DNA of 58,760 nt from Nemertoderma westbladi (GCA_032718475.1 JAUCBJ010006187.1:1-58760); one strand, 5' to 3'; positions 40,291 to 50,271 are shown, counted from the stretch's first letter. Numbers and translations are program-made. The notes: generated by a model not told the origin, from the sequence alone.

Positions 40291-42176
40291 GGATTTATAG
40301 AAAGTGCAATCAATCAGGTAACGGATTTATAGAAAGTGCAATCAGGTAACGGATTTATAGAAAGTGCTCAATCAGGTAACGGATTTATAGAAAGTGCAAT
40401 CAGGTAACGGATTTATAGAAAGTGCAATCAGGTAACGGATATATAGAAAGTGCAATCAGGTAACGGATATATAGAAAGTGCAATCAGGTAACGGATATAT
40501 AGAAAGTGCAATCAGGTAACGGATTTATAGAAAGTGCAATCAGGTAACGGATTTATAGAAAGTGCAATCAGGTAACGGATATATAGAAAGTGCAATCAGG
40601 TAACGGATTTATAGAAAGTGCAATCAGGTAACGGATTTATAGAAAGTGCAATCAGGTAACGGATTTATAGAAAGTGCAATCAGGTAACGGATTTATAGAA
40701 AGTGCAATCAGGTAACGGATATATAGAAAGTGCAATCAGGTAACGGATATATAGAAAGTGCAATCAGGTAACGGATTTATAGAAAGTGCCAATCAGGTAA
40801 CGGATTTATAGAAAGTGCAATCAGGTAACGGATTTATAGAAAGTGCAATCAGGTAACGGATATATAGAAAGTGCAATCAGGTAACGGATATATAGAAAGT
40901 GCAATCAGGTAACGGATTTATAGAAAGTGCAATCAGGTAACGGATATATAGAAAGTGCAATCAGGTAACGGATTTATAGAAAGTGCAATCAGGTAACGGA
41001 TTTATAGAAAGTGCAATCAGGTAACGGATTTATAGAAAGTGCAATCAGGTAACGGATTTATAGAAAGTGCAATCAGGTAACGGATATATAGAAAGTGCAA
41101 TCAGGTAACGGATATATAGAAAGTGCAATCAGGTAACGGATTTATAGAAAGTGCAATCAGGTAACGGATTTATAGAAAGTGCAATCAGGTAACGGATTTA
41201 TAGAAAGTGCAATCAGGTAACGGATATATAGAAAGTGCAATCAGGTAACGGATATATAGAAAGTGCAATCAGGTAACGGATTTATAGAAAGTGCAATCAG
41301 GTAACGGATTTATAGAAAGTGCAATCAGGTAACGGATATATAGAAAGTGCAATCAGGTAACGGATTTATAGAAAGTGCAATCAGGTAACGGATTTATAGA
41401 AAGTGCAATCAGGTAACGGATTTATAGAAAGTGCAATCAGGTAACGGATTTATAGAAAGTGCAATCAGGTAACGGATATATAGAAAGTGCAATCAGGTAA
41501 CGGATATATAGAAAGTGCAATCAGGTAACGGATTTATAGAAAGTGCAATCAATCAGGTAACGGATTTATAGAAAGTGCAATCAGGTAACGGATTTATAGA
41601 AAGTGCAATCAGGTAACGGATATATAGAAAGTGCAATCAGGTAACGGATATATAGAAAGTGCAATCAAGTAACGGATATATAGAAAGTGCAATCAGGTAA
41701 CGGATTTATAGAAAGTGCAATCAATCAGGTAACGGATTTATAGAAAGTGCAATCAGGTAACGGATTTATAGAAAGTGCAATCAGGTAACGGATATATAGA
41801 AAGTGCAATCAGGTAACGGATATATAGAAAGTGCAATCAGGTAACGGATTTATAGAAAGTGCAATCAATCAGGTAACGGATTTATAGAAAGTGCAATCAG
41901 GTAACGGATTTATAGAAAGTGCAATCAGGTAACGGATATATAGAAAGTGCAATCAGGTAACGGATATATAGAAAGTGCAATCAGGTAACGGATTCATAGA
42001 AAGTGCAATCAGGTAACGGATATATAGAAAGTGCAATCAGGTAACGGATATATAGAAAGTGCAATCAAGTAACGGATATATAGAAAGTGCAATCAGGTAA
42101 CGGATTTATAGAAAGTGCAATCAATCAGGTAACGGATTTATAGAAAGTGCAATCAGGTAACGGATATATACAAAGC

Positions 42177-42692
42177 AATTGTTTCTCCTGTTGTTTCTCG
42201 TGGGTCTATTTGTACCTCACTCCCCCAGTCCTTCAATATTAATAATATTATAATCTCACCGTTTTATCATCTATATCTTTATCTTTGATAGACAACAAAC
42301 GGTAAATATTAGTAGAAGTTATCGCCCATCCAAGCCGGAGACAATGGCGCAAAATGACCACAAACATAAAAATAAATTTTAGTGGGTTTGAAAAATTAAT
42401 TTAATTCAATTTAAAACATTAACATTACTATATATAATATAATATAATTTAATATAACTATATATATATAACTATACATTAACCTTATTACACTTGCGAT
42501 CAAGTTGCGCTGAAGATCACCATTTTCACTTGCGGTCAATGTGCGACACTATCTGCCAAGCCACAACCACAATTAGTGCCCTATTACAATGTTGTGAAAT
42601 ATTTTTCACCCAGAATGGTGTAAGATCCTCTCAGTAAGCATATTAATTTGTAAAATAACTTATTAATTAATTAATTGTTTTATAAATCTTAG
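42177..42692 (+). other. Unique 3' end of the intron
   Basis: This is AT-rich single-copy sequence between the array and the next exon. It includes TATATATAACTATA-type runs near 42430-42475 and a repeated short phrase CACTTGCG (about 42491 and 42528). No ORF or element is recognised. Confidence 0.6.
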
Positions 42693-42893
42693 CCGAAATG
42701 CCAAGGAAAGAGAGTTGAGTATTACCCGGATGCTTTCAAACCGAGACATAAGGAAGGGGATGCAGAAATGGGTACAGGTGAAGGCGCGGGAGGGAAGGGG
42801 AAAAAGTCAGGGAAAGGTGGAAAGAAGTCAGGGAAAAAATCCGGAAAGGGAGGAAAAAAGTCGGGAAAGAAAGGAAAGAAGAAGAAGAAATGA
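42693..42893 (+). CDS. Host gene terminal exon: last zinc-site cysteine and Lys/Gly/Ser tail
   Basis: The exon opens after ATCTTAG| and encodes 66 residues to TGA (42891-42893), in phase 0 with the upstream exon. The first part (PKCQGKRVEYYPDAF) supplies one more cysteine to the zinc-like cluster. From about residue 33 the protein becomes a strongly basic tail built of KKSGK and KGG repeats ending in a run of lysines. Such tails bind nucleic acid or acidic partners, and the underlying DNA is a short purine-rich minisatellite. The ATG-started frame at 42715 on the same strand is the wrong frame: it lacks the Cys-rich join and ends by chance. If Met 9819 is the start, the whole protein would be 102 residues. 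Function unknown. Confidence 0.74.
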   Translation, partial: PKCQGKRVEYYPDAFKPRHKEGDAEMGTGEGAGGKGKKSGKGGKKSGKKSGKGGKKSGKKGKKKKK

Positions 42894-42960
42894 TTAGATA
42901 ATACGTCTCATATTAATATTTGTAATGTATTTTATGTATTTCAAATAACTCATTATGTAA

Positions 42961-42966
42961 AATAAA
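42961..42966 (+). promoter_or_regulatory. Polyadenylation signal AATAAA
   Basis: AATAAA lies 67 bases after the TGA of the terminal exon, in AT-rich DNA. This is the expected place for 3' end formation of the host transcript and supports the call that 42693-42893 is the last exon. Confidence 0.6.
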
Positions 42967-43329
42967 TTATTAATTTCTTTACTTATATCATAATATGTTA
43001 ATAATTATTTTTTTGGCCTAATAAATGATTTAGTAAATGATATTTCATGGATTATATGAAAAATGTCACCTCATCCACTACAATAGGAGGGTATATGTGA
43101 GAGAGAGTTGAGAAATAATATACCATTTCGTCTAAGAAGCCATGTAAAATGTGTAGAAGTGAGCGGTGAAGCTGAAATAAGAAGGATGTCAGAGGCAACC
43201 CAACGGTTGATGACTCATCTTTCTGGATTGTTCTATAAAGCATGGAAGGCGTCACAAATACTCACGAAGTTGACTCTCGCTACCTCATCCATTTACTCCA
43301 CTATTAGAAGCCAGATCCCCATATATAGA

Positions 43330-43405
43330 TCTCATAATACGAATTTTCAACTGATTCGGTATGGGGTCGAACCCGGGACCTCCCATCACGAGGCAGAATG
43401 AGAAA
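43330..43405 (-). repeat. tRNA-derived SINE-like fragment (B box)
   Basis: Read on the minus strand, a GGTTCGACCCC segment matches the RNA polymerase III B box (GGTTCGANTCC) with its preceding CCCG stem, following GCCTCGTGATGGGAGG. No convincing A box lies 30-40 bases upstream, so it is a truncated or decayed SINE head, not a working tRNA gene. Confidence 0.4.
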
Positions 43406-43566
43406 ACAGACATGTGATCAAAATTAAATATCGTTTATTCATTCAATCGCGGAGACACTGAAAAATGATAATTATTTTTATTCGAATATACATTCCATTT
43501 TCATATTTTTGTGTTATTATTAGTTCATAATTACTATTTACCATTGCATTGCATGGCATATTTCCT

Positions 43567-43795
43567 TTTAGGGAGACCTATTGAAATCACTATTACTATG
43601 TACAGTATAATGAACGGTCGATTATCTCTTTTATGAAATTGTCAACTTCAAAACCCTACTACTTCTACATTTTTTTAGCAATTAGACTGAAAATTTCAGT
43701 GAGTGTCTACATAGCCACCCTGCATAAAAGTATCAGACAAGTTTTTTAAATTTCCTTTGTTAATAAAATTTAATACTATTTATAACAAATCTAAG
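43567..43795. repeat. Unclassified interspersed repeat, copy 1 (about 230 bp)
   Basis: It runs from TTTAGGGAGACCTATTGAAA to TATTTATAACAAA and is matched by a diverged copy at 44771-45010. The two differ by scattered substitutions and small indels, for example an extra CCAAATATT in copy 2. No ORF, terminal repeats or target duplication were identified. Confidence 0.8.
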
Positions 43796-44633
43796 ACCGT
43801 TTGAATTTTTGCCGTCAATAAATGAAGAATGTATGTTCAGAGAATGTCTGCATGTCTGTCTATATTTCACGTGATATAGTTGACATAATTTACTCGCGAT
43901 GCTCTCCTATTTATTGGATTTGGATAATTTCTTTAAAGTTTTGATGGAAGAATGAACCAAGAAATCCGCTCTACTGATTGGCTGCAAGACCTGCTAACCA
44001 GAATTGACACGCTAACCAATAGATTATGAGGAAGCTTGAAGCTCCTATTACATATGCAGATATATTATTATAGTGGAATGAAACTGAATTAATTCAGTCT
44101 TTAGATATATGTTTCCCGTTCTCACTAAGGGATCATTGTCTTTATCGCTATAAAATAAAATTTGTTTTTCTTAAGTATATGCCTGTATTATATTTGGTTA
44201 GGAATTTATGAATAATTGTTAGTTTTCTCAACAAGGAGAGAAGAGGAGATACAGTATGTAGTGATTGAACAGGTAAGCATCATTTCTATCATGGTAGTAA
44301 ATTTGTATAAAATATTCGTATTTGTTATCAAAAATACAACATGCTACTATTGGAGGTTTATCGCATTATTACAAGTCCAAATTTCAACTTCAAAAAACAA
44401 AGCCATCAGATAATAATAGTACCACAAAGCGAACAGATAATAATAGTTAATACTAATAGATAAAACTGATACACGTGCATGATCATGTTCAATGGCTGAT
44501 GTTAGTTAGAGGAAATGTCACCGCACCTCGGAGATTGAGTATTTGCTATTTCATAGCGAGGCAATTTGTGTCTTTTTATTTAAATTTTGCAGTAGTGTAC
44601 ACCCAACCTGTGAATATCGCTAGGCCAGATTAA

Positions 44634-44649
44634 GGGGGGGGGGGGGGGG
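44634..44649 (+). repeat. Poly(G) tract, 16 bases
   Basis: An uninterrupted run of 16 G. It is the first of five long G or C runs in the next 4 kb. Confidence 0.9.
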
Positions 44650-44770
44650 CATTTTGGTCCAAATTATTACGAAATTATTTTTATGATCTACTGCATGTTT
44701 AAATGGTGATTCCAAATGTGAAAACCGCTATTTAATAGCTCTCTTAGTTTTCAAGTTATAACAATTATCA

Positions 44771-45010
44771 TTTAGGGAGACCTATTGAAATCACTATTAC
44801 TACCTGTATGTATAATGAACGGTCGATTATCTCCAAATATTTTTTTTATGAAATTGTCAAGTTTAAAACGATACTACTTCTACATTTTTATAGCAATTAG
44901 TCTGAAAATTTCTGTGCGTGTCTACATATCCACCCTGCATAAAAGTATCAGACAAGTTTTTTAAATTTTCTTTGTTAATAAAATTTAATACTATTTATAA
45001 CAAACCTAAT
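44771..45010. repeat. Unclassified interspersed repeat, copy 2 (about 240 bp)
   Basis: This is the partner of 43567-43795 in the same orientation, about 1.2 kb away. It may be a transposon fragment or an old local duplication. A small palindromic motif, GCGCCACCTAGCGGTGC, lies just after it (about 45030). Confidence 0.8.
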
Positions 45011-45309
45011 AAATTACGATAAGATTGCAGCGCCACCTAGCGGTGCAGAATTATTTTCACAAAATTTCGCCTGATAGTTATGTTGTCCCATCTTTGATCT
45101 ATCATATAAAAAAAACTTTCATGTGATTAGATTCAAAATTGTAAAAGCCTTATAGGGGTTTAAGCGCAACCAAGTTTTTGTTATTGTTAACTAGTATTAA
45201 ATAATATTAAATAGCGAAAAATAAAATTTTTCTGACCTGTCATGTAGAATAGCATCTTAGGTACACTATACATGTAAGTCCCACACTGTATGTTACTTGG
45301 CCTACTCTA

Positions 45310-45573
45310 TACTACATAGGCCAAACGAGACAGAAACTTCACGAACGCTTTAATGGACACCGCAACAACATACGACACTACCCCTCACGAGCCAATGACG
45401 GAAAAACACACGAAGACATACTCCTAGCTAGGCACATATACGGTTGTGGTTTAGAAAATCTACGCACCGCAACCATAAAACAATTCACAAACATACCCGA
45501 ACTACTAGCGACGGAAGCTAACCTAATCTATACATACAACCCCCCACTTAACGTAGCTAGACCAGCAATCTAA
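45310..45573 (+). pseudogene. GIY-YIG endonuclease domain of a Penelope-like element (N-truncated)
   Basis: The fragment begins with YYIGQTRQKLHERFNGH, which matches the second half of the GIY-YIG motif (YIG-x-T), the conserved Arg and the following His. It continues through ARHIYGCGLENL and TEANLIYTYNPPLN (the usual E...LI...P.LN end of this domain in Penelope-like proteins) and stops at TAA 45571-45573. The expected first half (a GIY-like strand before YIG) is not in the same frame, so a frameshift or the insertion breakpoint lies just upstream. In a complete element this nuclease nicks the target DNA for priming. No intact start or RT domain is present, so it cannot be functional here. Confidence 0.72.
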
Positions 45574-46121
45574 ACCCAACGTTTTATATAATACACCCTA
45601 TATTCTATATCTTACACAACTACAGTGCCCTCTATAGCGAATTTCCGGGGTTCTTATGTGCTTTTCCCCTATCTTCCTTTTTGTTTTTGTCTTGGTTTTT
45701 CGGTTTCTTGTGATTTCTTACTCTGTAAAAATTCCCCGGCAACCCATCACCTTAACCAATATGTAGACAGCTATCATTATGTTGCATTCTACCTAACCAT
45801 GCGCTTTAAGTAGATACCTCATAATCCTATGTAACCTACCTAATCCAATTATACCATTCAGTATGTAGACACATGACTACTCCTGGGATTTCCCTATAAA
45901 CTTCTCCCAACCTTATAACCCAACCTACTACCCTATATTTCTACTTTAGATTGACAGCTTACAACTAACTCGGTGTATTTTCCCTATCACAATTACCTTA
46001 CGTTATACAGTACATACATACACGTTAACCTTTCTGGGATTCACCTATCAGGTATTCCCCTTTAAAACTTATATATATATATATAGACCCCACCTTTTCC
46101 TGTTAGTTGCCAGTACATAGT

Positions 46122-46145
46122 CTGATGCAGACCGGTAGGTCGAAA
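46122..46145 (+). ncRNA. Hammerhead-ribozyme-like core
   Basis: CTGATG, then CA, then a perfect 4-bp stem GACC-GGTA-GGTC, then GAAA. This is the catalytic core layout of a hammerhead (CUGANGA - stem II - GAAA). The conserved A after CTGATG is replaced or displaced by C, and the GAAA is followed by an extra A, so the copy is probably decayed. Hammerhead ribozymes are known from Penelope-like elements. Stems I and III could not be paired with confidence. Confidence 0.45.
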
Positions 46146-46321
46146 ACGTTTACTATTGTATCTTTATCTAATATAATATAACCAGCTAAAGACCCTCAAT
46201 ACTTTATTTTTTCTATCATCTTTACATTATCTTAGGTACCTATATTCCAAATTATAGCCAAAACCAAACAATTTTAAAACGCTGAGAGTGATAAATCGAA
46301 TAGTTGTCCAAAAATGGTGTA

Positions 46322-46346
46322 CCCCCCCCCCCCCCCCCCCCCCCCC
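46322..46346 (+). repeat. Poly(C) tract, 25 bases
   Basis: An uninterrupted run of 25 C, followed by TTAAAAACATTTTGGGGC. Confidence 0.9.
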
Positions 46347-46818
46347 TTAAAAACATTTTGGGGCCCGGGACAAATACAATTTGGGGCTTTTTTCAGTTTT
46401 TAATAATATTTAAGGATCTGTAATATTAAATAACGTTTTATTAAAAAAAAATAGTTTCTGCCTCTGTATACAATCTTTATTGAAGTCAGATTAGCTTCAT
46501 GTTTTTGACAGGCCTTAGGTCATTCTTCCATTATTGGAACAGAGCGGCGTGCAGGCAGACTGGGCTATATCCCCCTCTGGGACATCGTAAATAGATAATT
46601 TGCCTGATTCATTTCTCTATTACTATATGTAGTGATGCGTAATGTCCACAGCCACAAATTGCACAGATGTTCCAAAAAGGGATTACTGTAATCAGAATAA
46701 ATATGTATGCCTATTGTATGTTGTTATTTTATTTATTGTTTTTCTTATCCAACCTTATGTGATACTAAGTATGTTTAAAGCTTCAGGGAAATACAGTATA
46801 TATAATATTTTAAGATCA

Positions 46819-46842
46819 GGGGGGGGGGGGGGGGGGGGGGGG
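46819..46842 (+). repeat. Poly(G) tract, 24 bases
   Basis: An uninterrupted run of 24 G. It creates a spurious poly-glycine ORF at 46642-46890. Confidence 0.9.
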
Positions 46843-47096
46843 TCATCAGTTCGATCTTGTGCGATATGTACGAAAACCTTTTTAATATAATTCCGTTAAT
46901 TATCTGTCTATTAGGTTTTATCTACTTCAATTTAAAATGCTTCTCAATCAGCTCGTCAAAAAACTTAATTTATTTGCATGAACTATAACTTGTATTACTC
47001 AATAATGAATGAATGCTACTGACTTTAATTCTTTCAAACCGATTCAAGCTGTGCTGTACAATTAAAATCAGCAGTGGTTCAATTTCACAATTTTAA

Positions 47097-47129
47097 TAAT
47101 GTGTCTCATTGTCAATGTGTCTCATTGTC
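47097..47129 (+). repeat. 16-bp tandem duplication
   Basis: AATGTGTCTCATTGTC occurs twice in direct succession in otherwise unique AT-rich DNA. Confidence 0.75.
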
Positions 47130-47849
47130 ACCTTTGATGTGTGTTTGTTGGAGGCAAATATAATTGGAAGAGGTACTGTATACCCAGACATACTGGTTTG
47201 GGTAGCTCAGACGATTTGCAACGTGCTGCTTATAATAGGCAACCCATTGGCAATCATCCTATTATAATAGTGTTTGGAAGGTGGAACCTCTGCATGGGGT
47301 TATTTTAGTACCGGTATGTCCTACGGTATTCCCTGCCCCCTCATCAGAGTTATATAGTAGGCCTCCTCAGTTCAATTTGAATTGTACTATACTTATAAAG
47401 CACCACATCAGTAAAAAAACATCAGTTGTTCTAGTCGAACTCAAGCGTACAATCTTATAGAGTCGTTAGCTTTCCTTTGTCGGCTGCTCGATAATAACTG
47501 TAATCTTGCAAATATCGCTGAATTTGGAAGCTTCTCTTTGCTGCTTTGCTTTTGGTCCTGCCGGAATCCACCGATAGAGCAGGGAATATCTGGGCGAGTC
47601 AGATCTGTGATCCACCCTGAGTTATAATTATATGGTCGCTTCCCAAATTATCTCTGTCGCTATTCACCGGTGTGGCATATCTTTACTCCACGAATATTTT
47701 GTAGGAACATTATTTTTGTATCTGTTCCTTTGCCCTTAAATAATTTTCGTCATAAGTGTTTTTGTACTATTGCAAACACGAGAAACAACAGACTATAGGA
47801 TACAGCCAAACAAACAGTTATTTGGTGGTCGGTTTGTTGGGCGGGGGGT

Positions 47850-47870
47850 GGGGGGGGGGGGGGGGGGGGG
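47850..47870 (+). repeat. Poly(G) tract, 21 bases
   Basis: An uninterrupted run of 21 G, preceded by the G-rich GCGGGGGGT. It creates another false glycine-rich ORF. Confidence 0.9.
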
Positions 47871-48605
47871 TAAAATAGCTCATATGGCGTCGATGTTTTC
47901 TAAGGGAAATACACCATTTTCATTCATGCTCTTTTGGGATGGGACGAAGAACCATTCATGAACTATTCCTTAAGTCGCTGTATGAGGTTAAAATTAAAGT
48001 TTTGGCTATAACAGTGAGCTACTGTTAACATTCCGCTTGCTACAAAATGATAATTAATTAATTAATTATTTAATTACATGGAACAGTAGCTAGAATAATA
48101 TTTGCACCCCTATAATCTGAAGAAAATCATACAATTTCGACATGGAATGCTTTGAGCTTTTAAATTTTCAGCTATTATTGTCATGAAATTCTTATATTTT
48201 CATGTTAATGAATATCACAATAAGGCTTCTTGCTAACGTATCTGGAAGGTACAAATACCAGGATGCTATACAGGGTGCACATCGTTGTCAATGATGCACA
48301 CATTTGAAAGGATGTGTATAACATTGTTTGTGTCGACTGTCGTTTCACCCTCACGTGCTTCTTCAAGGCTTTAATATTAAATAAAAATATAAATTTATAC
48401 AAAGAAATCTGAAACTTATATTATGTCTGCATAACATCCGCATTACCCAATAATATCAAGGCTGAATAATATCCGCAGTGAAGTAATATTGTCCCTAAAT
48501 AATATTTACAGTGAAACCCGTGATGAAAGTATTTCCTACAGTAAATTAATATCTTTTGAAGCGCATTGAGGTTTTTAACTATGAAGATTCAAACTCCAAT
48601 ACACT

Positions 48606-48622
48606 CCCCCCCCCCCCCCCCC
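48606..48622 (+). repeat. Poly(C) tract, 17 bases
   Basis: An uninterrupted run of 17 C. It is the last of the five homopolymer tracts. Confidence 0.9.
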
Positions 48623-50271
48623 ATGGCAAATTAAAAAAAAATTGACATAAAAAGAGTTATAAGTGCAGAAAATATGGTGAGTCCTTTTAATACCTATCTA
48701 TATTGCAAAAAAAGATGTGAGTGAGTGAGATAATAATATTTGTATTTTGACCGAAAGTATTCGCGGAATAAAATTGTGAAATTACAAAATACACCAAAAC
48801 CTTTAATTTTAGACAGAGATAATTGAAACTTTGTATTTATAATAAGTAATTTTCTGTAGGCAGGCAAGCACCACTCTCATAGTAAAAGGGTAAAATTTAA
48901 AGCTTAACACTCAGTAGGGCGTAGAACAGCATCTAAAATAATAAGGGGAAAGAGGTTCCACTTATTTAATAATGGCATTTTTTCAAATCGCGCTTGTAAT
49001 TATTAATTTTACTACGATTACGATATCCACTGGGACTTCAATAACTTCATTATCAGGTATCAGGAATCATTATGTAATCATAATGTAGACGGAATTTTCT
49101 TTACCACCAGAATAACTGTCATTATAACATTATAACAATGACAGTTGCCAATTGACAAATGATACAGTATGACCGAATTGAGCAAACCTAAACAATGATA
49201 ATTATATTTTTACGCTGAAAGTGTGTCCATTAGTATCTGGATTTCAATTCGCATGTGACATGTGACAAACTCAAACAGAGCAACATATACAATGAGCTTG
49301 ACCTGGTTTCATCATCGCCTTTTAGCATCCCTTTGCTGCTGGTAGATCATTCTTACATCATTAGCAGATTTCATTGATGATTTCAGTGCACACTGTATGG
49401 ATAGGCCTTGTGGCATGTCTAAACTGGAATAAATTGAGATGATGGTCACTGGTTGCTGGTAGCAAAGCTATTATGTGCTATCAACTTATGGATTCAATCC
49501 TATTGGTATTCCATACATTCCAGGGGTTCGGGATCTTTTAAAGTTTAACTAAGTGTAGCATTTGTGTATAGTATAATGTTAGCGATAGTCCAGATTATTG
49601 ATCACGCAATTCGCAACTAAGTAAGTTCAAGCTCCGGTTTATCTTAGTATAAAGCTTGTTAGTTACTTCCCAAGACTTTGGAGTATCACTGTGCCTTGCT
49701 GCTGGCGTTATCAATTATTGATTCACATTACTTTGAGGAGTTGATATTGTGAATATTCGAAAAGGTTTGTTTAGCTTAAAATTTGGATAACCAGGATTTG
49801 TGTATATGGCATGGGGTTTATACATAGCAGCTCTAGTTTTGTACCGGTTTTTGTGATAAACATAATAAATAACATAGTCAAAGCGCAGACTATCAAAGAC
49901 TACCAGAGGATTTATGCCCCTCTTATCCACAGCAACAATCTTCAATACAATTCGTAAGATTATTATCACAATGTCCCTTGACTTTATAAACATAAGAGTC
50001 ACTTTTTATTTTTAAATTCGAAATTACGGGAAATAAATTTTAATTAACTAACATTGTTACCTAATTTTAGTTGATAAATAATAATTCCCGATTGACAAAC
50101 TTTATATTATTATTGTGGAAACATCGGTTCTCCAAGATAGATTGATACCTTATTGTTTTGTTCTGTAGAGTGTAGGATAATATTTTCTTCTTAAGTTATA
50201 ACTATTGTCACCATCATCACTATTGCTGCTTATTACTTACATATTTTCACGACAAACATGGATATAAACAG

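Larger units (their letters stand above)
9904..42176 (+). repeat. 28-bp satellite array derived from the exon-end/5' splice site, about 1,150 units
   Basis: A head-to-tail array fills about 32.3 kb. The consensus contains GGATATATAG, then AAAGTGCAATCAG, then GTAAC. The first unit, 9904-9931, is the end of the coding exon itself: it differs from the commonest unit only by GC instead of TA (ATATGCAG versus ATATATAG). Unit length is almost always 28, with rare 29-mers (CAGGGTAAAGG type) and 32-mers carrying an extra AATC (CAATCAATCAGG). Recurrent single-base variants are GGATTTATAG, TAATGG, TAAGGG, GTGTAATC, CATATATATAG, CAAGTAAC and CACGTAAC. The last unit decays at 42160-42176 (TATATACAAAGCAATTG). 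Because 28 is not a multiple of 3 and each unit has TAG and TAA, no reading frame is open. The array lies entirely inside the intron apart from its first 23 bases. Confidence 0.97.
9927..42692 (+). other. Intron of 32,766 bases filled by the satellite
   Basis: The intron begins GTAACA at 9927 and ends ATCTTAG at 42692. About 98% of its length is the 28-bp array. The remaining roughly 500 bases (42177-42692) are unique AT-rich DNA with a pyrimidine-containing approach to the acceptor (TTGTTTTATAAATCTTAG). If the first intron bases are read through, the frame gives Val-Thr-Asp-Ile and then TAG (9939-9941). Phase 0 on both sides keeps the protein frame. Confidence 0.75.
45254..46239 (+). mobile_element. 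5'-truncated Penelope-like element with 11-bp target duplication
   Basis: The insertion spans 45265-46228 and is bracketed by the identical 11-mer ATCTTAGGTAC (45254-45264 and 46229-46239), a target-site duplication. Inside it are the end of an ORF with a GIY-YIG nuclease domain and then about 650 bases of 3' region containing a (TA)n run and a hammerhead-like core. GIY-YIG at the C-terminus is the hallmark of Penelope-like elements. The RT part is missing, so the copy is 5' truncated. Confidence 0.75.
46240..50271. other. Non-coding interval without recognised genes
   Basis: Apart from the homopolymer tracts and the 16-bp duplication, this AT-rich stretch holds only short chance ORFs with no domain or splice structure that I can support. 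Confidence 0.6.

Noticed and set aside
9904-42176. CRISPR array: hundreds of regular 28-base repeats
   Set aside because: The units are contiguous with no spacers, there are no cas genes, and the surroundings are eukaryotic (spliced exons, LINEs). It is a tandem satellite.
42715-42897. 60-codon ORF as the gene's last exon
   Set aside because: It is the wrong frame. The frame that continues from the acceptor gives the seventh cysteine and the KKSGK tail and is in phase with the upstream exon.
45025-45045. GCGCCACCTAGCGGTGC palindrome as a regulatory hairpin
   Set aside because: The stem is short and imperfect and there is no context beyond a nearby repeat end.
46642-46890. Small membrane-like ORF with a Gly run
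   Set aside because: The Gly run is just translated poly(G), and there is no domain or splice context. The ORF at 47770-47961 is rejected for the same reason.
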